Below are positions 21,791 through 31,790 of a DNA stretch of 64,000 nt, in pieces. The notes below the pieces were generated by a model. It did no database searches. It worked only from the letters and a program-made list of their open reading frames with translations, and was not told the origin of the DNA. Every line of letters begins with the position of its first letter. Position 1 is the stretch's first letter. A program made the translations under genes and the position numbers. The DNA comes from Fonsecaea monophora (Eukaryota > Ascomycota > Eurotiomycetes > Chaetothyriales > Herpotrichiellaceae): contig NW_019173937.1 in the NCBI RefSeq assembly GCF_001642475.1, positions 62,001-126,000 on the forward strand, given 5' to 3'.

Positions 21791-23179
21791 ATGCCCTCGG
21801 CGGTAGTAAAAACAAACAACACCTCAACCTCAGTCCTCCAAGATGGCTCCCCTCACCGCTCTCGTCGCGCCTCCTTCCAGGTGCTGAACCGAAATATCCA
21901 TCAGGTCGTTCTGGGAAACCTGCTATTCGACGCGTGGTATTATTCTCCCTACCCTGACAGTATCATTCTTCCGCATCGAGGAGACGGCTCAACAACAGCA
22001 GATGTGAGAAATGGGCACTCTCACAGCCACCTTAGCGGATATCACAGTTCGATAAGGGGAGAGGAGCCAATTTGCCGCCTCCTCCATGTTTGCCCGTGCT
22101 GTTTTCGTTATACACCACTCGAAGAACAATTCACCCGACACCTTGCTTACCACCGCCACCTCCGCTCTGAAAATCTTGAACCCAATCAACCCGTCCCAGC
22201 ATCCGCGTACAAAGTATACGAATGGGAAGGGTATGCGGTTTGGGAAATAGATGGCGAGAAGGAGAAACTATATTGTCAGAATCTGAGTCTCTTCGGAAAG
22301 TTGTTCCTTGAACAGAAAAGTGTCTTTTTCGATACGGCAGGGTTCAAGTACTATGCTCTGACGTATACGAAGCCTGAAAGTCCCTCATCACCAGCTTCTA
22401 CGACAACCAAGACCCGAGGACAGAAACAACGAAGCTCGTCTGCAAATGTGCAACAAGAAGACGACGCGCTCTACCAGACGCGTGTTCTAGGGTTCTTCTC
22501 CAAGGAGAATCTTTCGTGGGACTCCAACAATCTTGCGTGCATCTTGATTTTCCCTCCCTTTCAGCATCGGCAGCTTGGTCAATTATTGATGGCAGTCTCG
22601 TACAAGCTGAGCGGATGGGAATGGGAAGGCGGGGTGATTGGCGGGCCCGAAAAGCCCTTGAGTGCAATGGGCCGGAAGTCATACCTAAGGTTTTGGTCCG
22701 AACGCATTGCTCGGTTTCTGATGGGTCAGACGGCGGATGCGGATGCAACAAGGGTCTTCGACACAGCCAAGGCGAATGGCAGGAACAGAAAAACAGTTCA
22801 GCCGAGAAAAGAAGAGATGACGGTCAAGGAAATTGGGGACAGGACCGGAATGCTGGGAGAGGATGTAGTCGCTGCGCTAACCGAGATGGGTCTGTGTAAG
22901 GTGGTAGGGCCCAAAAGGAAGAAGGCAAAATCTTCCACGCCTGAGGCGAACGGAACAGCATCCGCGAGTCTCGCTCATGCTACGGAAATTGAGCCAGAGG
23001 AATTGGCAACAATGGTCATCCATCGCTCAAAAATTGTGGAGTGGGCGGAGAAGAACGGCGTTGAGCTGAGCAGTCCCGTCAAAGAAGAAGGATTTTTGGG
23101 CGAGTGGGCATTGAGCGATCTTGCTGAATCCGACAACAATAGTCAAAATTTGTCGGGCGACGATGATAGCAATGCTTAG
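21791..23179 (+). CDS. SAS2: MYST-family histone acetyltransferase, Sas2-like
   Basis: A nuclear acetyltransferase; yeast Sas2 acetylates histone H4 K16 in the SAS-I complex. Single exon, 462 aa. A C2HC zinc finger (CPCC...TRHLAYH) lies at about residues 101-123. The catalytic domain follows, about 150-310: LYCQNLSLFGKLFLEQKSVF, then FFSKENLSWDSNNLACILIF with the MYST Cys, then HRQLGQLLMAVSYKLSGW as the acetyl-CoA loop, then GGPEKPLSAMGRKSYLRFW with the expected general-base Glu. The CoA loop reads HRQLGQLL where most MYST enzymes have RKGYGKLL. There is no chromodomain. The C-terminus has a helix-turn-helix-like part (TVKEIGDRTGM) and an acidic tail. The MYST call is secure; the Sas2 branch is inferred. 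Confidence 0.9.
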   Translation: MPSAVVKTNNTSTSVLQDGSPHRSRRASFQVLNRNIHQVVLGNLLFDAWYYSPYPDSIILPHRGDGSTTADVRNGHSHSHLSGYHSSIRGEEPICRLLHVCPCCFRYTPLEEQFTRHLAYHRHLRSENLEPNQPVPASAYKVYEWEGYAVWEIDGEKEKLYCQNLSLFGKLFLEQKSVFFDTAGFKYYALTYTKPESPSSPASTTTKTRGQKQRSSSANVQQEDDALYQTRVLGFFSKENLSWDSNNLACILIFPPFQHRQLGQLLMAVSYKLSGWEWEGGVIGGPEKPLSAMGRKSYLRFWSERIARFLMGQTADADATRVFDTAKANGRNRKTVQPRKEEMTVKEIGDRTGMLGEDVVAALTEMGLCKVVGPKRKKAKSSTPEANGTASASLAHATEIEPEELATMVIHRSKIVEWAEKNGVELSSPVKEEGFLGEWALSDLAESDNNSQNLSGDDDSNA

Positions 23180-26100
23180 TGGATGTGCTTGCTTGCGAAC
23201 AGGAGTGTCCTCGGAGAACGGAGAAGGAGTTCCCCATGTTACAGAAACTCCAACCTCTTCAATTGTCGGTGGCCAGGACCACAAGGATATAGCAGGATCA
23301 AGAGTCCCAGGAGTGCGGGAGGGGGAGAACTGCGTGCCGGGTGCGTGCATACCGAACATTCTCGTACCCTGTCAAGCTGTTCAGCACGAGCTCGATATAG
23401 TGGACTCGTAGCTGCTCCCCAAATGCATTGTCGATCCAAAAAAAGAGTATCAAGTAGCCCGCGCACTGCCTCTCGAGACCAGCTCGTGAGCTGGGAACGG
23501 GACCACCAAGGGGGTTTTGAGTGAGGGGGATTCATGGCGTAGGTGTGTTCCATTCCAAAAGTGTGCTGTGATCTGCGATTGTTGTTTTCCTTCCAGGAAG
23601 CGATCAACACTTCCTACCCGCTCATGGACTAGTGCGACGAATGTGGCACGGATCCGGGCCGGTTCCATGCGTCCTGTCAACCCTGCTAGGGTTTGGGGAA
23701 AGGTAGTTGGGTAGGTAGACAGTTAAGGCTTTGGTATAGGGATCCCTAGGCAGCGCCCTTATGGTGATCACCCGCGAGGGTCCAGTAGGTTCGTGGAGGG
23801 GCTTCTTCCAACGTCGGACGACCCAAAAGAGGTAGACTTCCCTTCTCAATCATTGTCACGAGATGGTGGTGATCCTCGAGGATGGGAGGAGATAGAAGCT
23901 CGGAAGCAAACCGAGCGGCCTGTGAATTGCAAACTTCGACCTCGTGCCCGCCCGTAAATGGATGGTTACACGGAGTGTATATCACCATGGCCTAGTTTCA
24001 AGGCAAACGGTTCAGCATCTTACCTTTCCTTCACGTTTTGGACCCTTCATCTCTGCTATGCTTTTGGAGTTGGACCCTTGCTCGCATCACCTGAGCAATC
24101 AACGCTCTTCCAAGGGTGGCACAGAAGGCACTTTTTCCCTTTCATTACCACGGCTTCGCTGCCTCAAATGTGAGGATGCCATCTGAAAATTTTGATAAAA
24201 CCATTCTCCGCATGAGTCTGAAGAAGACGTCATGAAGTCTGACACACATTCGAGACACAAGAACCTCCCGCCCATAAGATTTTCTGTTCGGATAGTAGCT
24301 TTCCGGCGGTGCCCTTTGGGTAAGGGGACTGTAATGGGTGCGTGATGCGATTACTGGTCTGTGATTAGCTTAGGCCTGGGGTTTTTGGGGGGGCACGACT
24401 CGATAAGTGGTTAGCAGCAAACTGTCAGGTTTTGAGGAGCGTCGACAGCCGAGCTTGCAGATTTGCAACAGGCGAATGATGCCGGGTTCAAAGTCTGCAT
24501 CCGCGGTAGTCGGTCGAGCGACCAAGCTGTTACGCGCAAAGTCGCGATTTGTCGGCTCCCCTGCATAATCCGCATGCTCAACCGAATGCAGCTTTCAGGC
24601 ACCCTGGGCCAGGGACGTGCCAGGGTGATAGCGGAGGCCCGAAACCCTGTTGGGTATCGCGTCCCCAAGTTTGGCGCACCAATGTCTACCTATACTCTGC
24701 ACGGTATCCCTGAAAGCTTGCACAGAATTTTTCTCCGGCGGTATCCCAGCCCGAGCAACTTGGCGTGACGACCGCTGCATTGAACTGTCCAGGGCACTGC
24801 CAGGGGTGGGAAATGGCCGCTGAACCACTCTCAGTTGGGAGAACAGAGCAGCAGAGGTAGAATATCAAGCCTGATGCTTTTCCAACAAGTCACTCGGTAT
24901 GTATTCGGCAGTCCAAAGACTTCGACAAAGACAGATGTGACTTGGCGAGATTGACATATGTTTGGGTGCAAGGCCCAACTCTGTTCGACGCGTCTGCGAG
25001 AGTTTACCATCTCGGCAGTGGTTGGCTACTTGTTGACTAATACCCCGTGTTTATGTGTTTATCAGGGGACACGACCTCACAGCCACGAGGGGCGAAGACA
25101 TGTCTGAGTTTCCTGTTCAGCTGAAGGGACGCGGCACAAGCCTCCATAAAGTGCATTGTGATGAACATCATCATTAGACGTACAACCACGCACGAAAGGA
25201 TGTGCTCCGCAAGCTGATAGGGACTCTTTCTAGTATGGCTAGGTAGCATTGGGTAGGCAGTGGATGAACGAGGATGGTGATTGGGGAGTTGTTTTTCGAC
25301 AGCTTTCACATGCGGTTCGACCGCAATGAGCCTTCGCCAATTCGCCTGTTCTCAGCCTGCCTTCTGTTTATTAGCACAGACTGGACTGACACAGAAGGAA
25401 AGGGCTCTTAGGGCTTGGGGCCGCATATTAGCGAACCAATACTGCGTGCTCCATGGTGGGCCGCCGGCATGCCCTGGTCAAAGTCGGGTGATTCCAAAGC
25501 TGGGCTGCTGGGGTCGAGAACCCACCAGGACTGAGGATGAACCAAAATCCCTAGAACGTGAGCTAGTTGTACGCTGCAGGTACAAAGTAAGACTCGAAGA
25601 TAACTCGTAGAGAAGAAGCAGGGTATAGACCAAAGCGAAGTGTATCAGAGTAGAACTTAAATGATACTTTGACTGGGGCAACAAACAGATCGCAGGACAA
25701 ACAAGGTCAGACAGAAATATGCAGGCCTTCAAAGTTTGACAGTGACCAGTGACTGAACCCCCTCCAAAGCCGGCATCCACCGGGCGGTCACCTGGTAGAT
25801 ATTGTGCGGAACGTAAAAGACGAGGAGGGGAGGATCAGGAGCCAGGACATGGCAATCAGTGCGAAACACGGATGTGAAGAAAGTCAAGAGGTGTACACAC
25901 ATAACAAACATTGAACATTGGGTTGGGCTATCCTTCCTCCTGAAGAGGTGATCTCTGGGTATTCTAGGTACCCAGGGAATTGGTATAGGTGTCAGTAGTG
26001 GGGGTCCGTGGGCCGGTAGCCCGTGTTATTCCCTCTACGAGTCAGATGTGCTCAGTACTCGGGGGTACGAGTACGAGTATGAGGACATTACCGTGGCTCA

Positions 26101-27217
26101 GGTAGGCACGTACTTGTAGGTAACCCCGAAGTGCCCGACCCAAAGTCCCCAGGTACCCAGGCAAGCCAGGGCTGCCACAATGTGCCGTTACGCATTTTGG
26201 CATAGTGTGCCCTAGTTCGCCCTTGTTGCCGTCCGCATCCCCTCCTGCCCTCGCTATACCATGCCTAGAAGCCACGCCTAGAAAATATTAGCGCCACACC
26301 CAGAACTCAAGTCCCCTGCCTCCGAAAATTCGAATCCGCACCCCTGTCACCCTTCCGCCGTCCGGACACCATCGTCAAAATAACTCCACCTCGAACTGGA
26401 TCCACCAGGCTAAAATCTTGCATTCTCGACTTGTATCCGTTCCCTAGTGTCTGTCGCTCTCCTAGTGCCCAGTCCTTACAACGTCCTCAAGAACTGAACT
26501 CGAGCCTCTGGACTCATCTCTCTGCAAACACTCGACCTCAGTTTCTGAGACACCTGCATACACGCCAGCACCACCTCAGTTAACTGTTGTTTTGCTGCAT
26601 CATACCTACACTCCTTCAAGCTTGCTTTCAGTGCCAGTGCGCAATACCACACAACACCTTGCACGTCCTGTCCCTCATTGACCTTCGCATTCTCGGACTG
26701 TACCTCTCGCTGTAACGAATCACAGAGCCTTTCCTTGAAGTCGAGTCTGTTTGCTACCTTTCAGCACCCATCAATTGACGAACCTTTCCTTCGATTGAAC
26801 GAAACATCTACCAAAGACTCGATTTTTGCGGTAGTCCTACCTCGATTTTGCAAGCCCGGTCACTTATTGCCACACGCTTCACAAACCTTTCCAGTCATCT
26901 CACTGCATTGAGCTGCCATCCTGAAAGGTTTCACAATCTCGCTTTTGTTGACAAATTCCTAAATGTCGTAACCAACAGTCCGACCAACAGGTATCACAAA
27001 CAACAGGACCTCAGACCACAAGAGCAGGACCTTGAAGAGTTGGGATACTCCGTCTGTGTTTTTCTGTTTTCGTGAATCGTCACTGTAATCGCGCCGCGGC
27101 TGCAGGGACGTGTGAAAGAGTTTGGCTCTCCAAAGTCAAAACCTTGACCTCGAACCCCTACTTGAACCCAGTCTGTTCGGCCAGCGTCCTTGCACGTCAC
27201 GCTGAGAGGCAGCCATA
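23180..27217. other. Long gene-free region ending in a probable 5' leader
   Basis: About 4 kb without a recognised gene. GGTACC/AGGTAC-type words recur at 25960-26170. From about 26400 the + strand becomes pyrimidine-rich, TCTC/CCAAC-like, as in fungal leaders, and runs to the ATG at 27218. A minimal upstream frame (ATG-TCG-TAA) sits at 26963-26971. I could not decide the leader's start or whether it contains an intron. Confidence 0.45.
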
Positions 27218-28816
27218 ATGTCTTCCACCGAGGGAGATGATAGCTCTAGGAGCGCGGCTTACCCATGGGTTCTGGAGCACTTGTTAACCTATCCTGGAAC
27301 TTACGAGATCCCCCTACGAACAATGTACACTCTCAATGCCACCACTCAACATCAACAACAGTGTCCACCAACGCCGTCGCCCAACACGGTTCTTGGCAAT
27401 GCTTTTCCTAGGAAGTCTTCCATCGCCGCCGACGAGCAACAAAACATGACCACCATGACGGCCGCTGCTCAGCTGCGTGCCAATCTCATGCAACACATCT
27501 CGCAGCTACCCTCTCAGCCAACATCCTTGCCCCCAAGCTTCATCACAAACTTTGTTCGGAGATGTTTCCCCCGCGAGCTTGATCAGGTCGACTTTCCCCA
27601 AGCTTTGACTGCCATGGATTATCTAAAGGATCTTGAAGTTCGACGTCGGCGTGAGGTGGTGGCCGCTTTGGATAAGCTAGGCATTGACCAAGATGACCTC
27701 AGTCACCGAGATAAACTGGCGCGGAAATATCCCGGCGTGCTGCGCTGGGTCTCCGAAATCGAAGAGAGGGAGCGCAAAGTGGAAGCCCTCTACACTCAGG
27801 TCTATATTGGGCTGAGAAGGTGGACCTTGATCAACGAGCTTACCTTGACGCCTTTCGACAAGGGCAATTGCCTAGCTATGCTTAATACCCTTTATCCACC
27901 CATCAACATGAATGCTGGGCATTTTGTGCAACCCACTGCCCAACTCACGCCTCAAATTCTGACCCAACAACGCAATGGGTTCTTCAAGTATATCTCTGCA
28001 GTAGAGAAGAGCGGGCCATCGGTCTTGACCAACTTGATGAATCAGGCTAAGAAAGCCGAAGACCCAAATGGCTGGGTCAGTCTGCGAGATACCCTCGACA
28101 AATATGTTCGCATGGCAAACAGCGTCATCGAGGAATGCTACGACATCACCGGTCACACCCCGTCACCGACCACTTCCTCTTTCAAGTCCTTTGAACACGA
28201 GGAGGAAGGTCGCCGAAAGGTTGACTCGGCTATCTCTTTTGGCTCCGAAAGCTCATCAAATCGCAACTCTGCCCAAAGCAATAAGTCGGCACAAAGCCAA
28301 AAGAGCCACACGACCAGACCTAGTACAAGCAGCAGTTTCAGCAATGCCAGTCGTAGTCCCAGCCGTCACGCCTCTCATGACAAACAACTTCCCGAAAAGC
28401 CACTTCCGCCTCCTAAAGATGACGAAATCACAGTGACACAGAAGTCGTCAGGGTCAACACTGGAGCGGATAGCTCGTGAACTCCGGAAAATGAAGAGTCG
28501 GAGTAATGTCAAAGACGACTTACGTCCACGTACCCCGTCTATATCGACAGACACGGTGGCGCCCGATAACCACGATCGACCACCAACGACACCGGGAAAA
28601 GATCGCAGCCTAAAGAACAAACTTAGCATACGGAGAATGCGATCGAATGCCACTATCTCGGAAAGCACTGGTCCGCGTTCTCCTAGTCGCCACGGAGAAC
28701 CTGCTATCCAGGAAGTGCCAGCGTTTGATGCAGACGAGATGAGCAAGAGCCGGCAAAGATGGGAAACTCAGCAGAAGTTGAAAGAGAAGGGCATTGATGA
28801 CGGGGTGAAGGCATAA
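27218..28816 (+). CDS. Conserved fungal protein of unknown function
   Basis: I recognise no named domain. Single exon, 532 aa. Residues 1-45 (AAYPWVLEHLLTYPGTYEIP, then LRTMYTLN) and about 95-310 look globular and conserved: FITNFVRRCFPRELDQVDF, LRWVSEIEERERKVEALY, LTPFDKGNCLAMLNTLYPP and WVSLRDTLDKYVRMANSVI. The second half is Ser-rich, basic and probably disordered, with phosphorylation-like SPSRH repeats, a PEKPLPPP proline motif and a short C-terminal helix (SRQRWETQQKLKEKG). No signal peptide or membrane segment. This suggests a cytoplasmic, phospho-regulated scaffold, which is an inference. The long upstream leader suggests translational control. Confidence 0.8.
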   Translation: MSSTEGDDSSRSAAYPWVLEHLLTYPGTYEIPLRTMYTLNATTQHQQQCPPTPSPNTVLGNAFPRKSSIAADEQQNMTTMTAAAQLRANLMQHISQLPSQPTSLPPSFITNFVRRCFPRELDQVDFPQALTAMDYLKDLEVRRRREVVAALDKLGIDQDDLSHRDKLARKYPGVLRWVSEIEERERKVEALYTQVYIGLRRWTLINELTLTPFDKGNCLAMLNTLYPPINMNAGHFVQPTAQLTPQILTQQRNGFFKYISAVEKSGPSVLTNLMNQAKKAEDPNGWVSLRDTLDKYVRMANSVIEECYDITGHTPSPTTSSFKSFEHEEEGRRKVDSAISFGSESSSNRNSAQSNKSAQSQKSHTTRPSTSSSFSNASRSPSRHASHDKQLPEKPLPPPKDDEITVTQKSSGSTLERIARELRKMKSRSNVKDDLRPRTPSISTDTVAPDNHDRPPTTPGKDRSLKNKLSIRRMRSNATISESTGPRSPSRHGEPAIQEVPAFDADEMSKSRQRWETQQKLKEKGIDDGVKA

Positions 28817-29477
28817 TGTACAATGTTGTACCAGACAATGGTTTTGTTTTTAACGACACGGTTTTGGCATCTGATGGGGTTTATGGATTGCGGCTACTGC
28901 TACCGCACGGAGGGACATTAAGAGCCGTCTCGGCAAATGTGTAACGATACGTGATGAAGAATTACGAGAGAAACCTGTTATTATTGGCTTGAGAATTTGG
29001 GCTCTTGTGAGGACTGACCCGGACTAGAGATATGAGGCTCTCACGAGCAAATGGATGACCTTCGGAAAGAGGTTGTACCCCCAAAAGTATGGTCTTCATA
29101 AAGGCGATAGCCATAGCTTGTGCTTTGACTATTGAAGCCAGTCGATGAAATACAATTTGCTGCTTTGATCTTTGAGCCCTTGACCACTATTGAAAGGATG
29201 CGTGATTCAGGTAGAAGCACATGATGGACCGCGTATTGTCAACAAGCACCCTATCCGTTGATGCGGAGAAAAGAAATTCCGGCCAGTACTGAGCACCCAA
29301 GTTCCCCGCGCCGCCATTCTTTCTCAAAGAGCATGAAGAAAACAATTCACAGCACCACTCCGACACTGACTCAAGGCCGAAGCTTGTAACCGGGAAACCC
29401 TGTGTCGAGTTCAGTACTAACCGTTCATTTCCACTTGCCTGTCTGTTTCACCCCTGGTGAGCTCGACGGCATCGACA
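28817..29477. other. Spacer and prefoldin 3 promoter
   Basis: No gene seen. A tandem-oriented interval, so it holds the terminator of the upstream gene and the promoter of the prefoldin gene. Confidence 0.5.
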
Positions 29478-30140
29478 ATGGCCACCGAAACCAACCCTCG
29501 AGGCATCCCTACCTTTCCTTTTATGAACAACGTGACAGACTATGTCAAGTCCGTCGACGAGGTGGAGTCTACGCTGCAAAGATTTCAAGAAATGGTTTCC
29601 AAGTATACATTCATGCAGCAAAACGTGGAGCGTCGAGCGGCTGGCTTGAAGGAGAAATTACCAGAGATGAAGAGGACGCTGGAGGTGGTCAAGTTTCTGA
29701 AGAAGAAGAGGCGGGATCTTGCCGAGAGGAAAGAGGGAGGTGAGGATGGAAGTGGAGAGGAAGATATAGAAGAGGACGATGTACTGGGGGGAAAGCCCGT
29801 GGTCGGAGATGCGATTGAAACAACGTTCAGTCTTCAAGATACCCTCTACGCCAAAGCCATCATCAAACCCGCCGAGATCAACGATGTCTACCTCTGGCTT
29901 GGGGCTAATGTCATGGTAGCCTACCCGCTCGACGAAGCAGAAGAGCTCCTGCAAGGAAAACTGGACAAAGCAAAAGAGAGTCTTGCTGCTTGCGATGAGG
30001 ATCTTGAGTTCCTAAGGGTGCAAATCACGACACTCGAGGTCGCAATCGCACGGGTACACAATTGGGATGTGGGGGAGAAGAGGAAGCTGAGAGCTCAAGG
30101 CAAACTGCCCGCGGATGAGAGTGGGAGGGACAAGGACTGA
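29478..30140 (+). CDS. PAC10: Prefoldin subunit 3 (Pac10/VBP1)
   Basis: An alpha-class subunit of the hexameric prefoldin that hands unfolded actin and tubulin to the CCT chaperonin in the cytosol. Single exon, 220 aa. The ATG at 29478 is the first in frame; the open frame to 29457 starts at GTG. Diagnostic features are the opening GIPTFPFMNNVTDYV, two long coiled coils (about 30-85 and 165-215) and the beta hairpin between them (ETTFSLQDTLYAKAIIKP, then EINDVYLWLGANVMVAYPLD). An acidic insert (EDGSGEEDIEEDD) lengthens the first coil region compared with yeast Pac10 (199 aa). Confidence 0.93.
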   Translation: MATETNPRGIPTFPFMNNVTDYVKSVDEVESTLQRFQEMVSKYTFMQQNVERRAAGLKEKLPEMKRTLEVVKFLKKKRRDLAERKEGGEDGSGEEDIEEDDVLGGKPVVGDAIETTFSLQDTLYAKAIIKPAEINDVYLWLGANVMVAYPLDEAEELLQGKLDKAKESLAACDEDLEFLRVQITTLEVAIARVHNWDVGEKRKLRAQGKLPADESGRDKD

Positions 30141-31790
30141 GACCCAACAGGAATAAGTTATTCTGTTGTCGTCGTCACCTTTATCACCCCCGAACCAAAG
30201 CCCAAATCAACGGCAAACTGTTCTTTGCCAGTGAGGCCTGATCCCATCCACAGCTGTCAACTCCGGCGTCGAGTGAACAAGGTGTATGCCGCCCCTCAGC
30301 TGTGTTACTGGGCATGAATGTGTACTCTTGGTAACACCTTTGATATGCGCTCTTCCCTAACACGGACATCGACAACATCCGACGATCCGAGGTCTCGGCT
30401 GGCATGGTTGAAGTCAGCACCCGACTCGTCATCTCGCTACGTGAGACTGTTATTGACAAGTTACTGGTCACCGAAAACCTGGAAAGACTGTGACCACACG
30501 GATTCTCAAAAACTGTACACTACGATTCACCTGCCTCCAAACCAGTTACAATGCTGCATGTTGATATTACCAGTCATTCCTCCACTACCAAGAACCGCGT
30601 CTAGCCAGGAGGGATTGTATGACGACTTTCGTCGATTTCTTCCTTTGTCCAATCCAAATATCCCTCCAACTCGACGAGCATGTCACCAGGACCGTTCTCT
30701 CTCCCTCCAGTCCCTTTCTCAATCCACCAGAGTCCTCACAACACGAGAACTCCTCTCATTTGGCATCAGCGTCTCATTTTACCACGCTCTGACCAAGGAG
30801 AGAGAGAAAAGGAAATACTCGAGGATCTGGCTGCTAAGGATGGTCAACGGCACCTATTGTTTTGGTTCATCCCATCCCAAGGATGGGGACGGGGGTGGGA
30901 AATATGGCAACGAGCTATCTACATAGACGGGGAGAGTCGACGACCGACTTGCCAGTAAACACCCAATCCAAAAGTTGATTTTGCTTTATGATCAGTCCTG
31001 TTGTGCTCTCGCTCTCGTGCTCTCGTCCTCTGCATATCAACACTTGCCTGCCTGCCTGCCTGCCTCTTAGCGATATGTCCGTTCCAGTAGCTGCTTTCCC
31101 GAGACCATGGATCTTCGGAATCTCCAAGCCTTCATTCAACACAAAGAGGAGTGAATGTTATGTACATAGCAACGGGTGTGGTGTGGCACTCAGCCTTGTT
31201 CCCGAAAGCCCGATTCTGGGCGAGGCTGAGGCTGAGGCTGAGAAAGCCCCTGAAGGGTTTTGGGCGGACAGACACCGAGAAGAATCACAACGCTCTGTGT
31301 GCTACTGTAGACTAGGCGAGCAATTGGCAACTGGCAAATGGCAACTGACGATGCATGTCTATTTGAATTCCTCCGACTCTAAAATGAAAGGAAGAAAAAG
31401 AAAAGGTCAAAGTAATTAGTTAGTGTTATGGACAGCAGTGGGTGGCCTCTCTGCACCAGCGTCGACCTGTTCGTCGATGCGTATCTTTGTCTTGGTGGTG
31501 GCAGATATTGCGATCCCAGTTGCATACTTCGTTCATCGCCTGCATCATTCATCTCATTCGTCTCAATGTGCTCATTCGACATCCCACGATCCTTGACATC
31601 CCCGTCGTCCCTCGGAGCTAATGATATCACCTCCACAAGTTCATGTCCAATGCAATCCAGGGAGACGCATTTATGCATTATGCTTCAGTTCTATTCATAC
31701 ACGTCATTAGTCGTACAAATGAGTACATCTTTCTTCTCTTTCCAAATCGCGGCATGCCTGAAGACGTCTGTGTTCTTAACCCCCACGTTC
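30141..31790. other. Convergent gene-free spacer
   Basis: About 1.65 kb between two 3' ends. It holds (TGCC)5 at 31045-31065 and (GAGGCT)3 at 31222-31242. Open frames up to 202 codons show no domain or protein-like composition. Confidence 0.5.
31045..31065. repeat. (TGCC)5 microsatellite
   Basis: Five perfect tetranucleotide copies, seen directly. Confidence 0.9.

Noticed and set aside
30318..30926. 202-codon + frame between convergent genes
   Set aside because: No protein-like pattern; lies in a 3'-to-3' interval.
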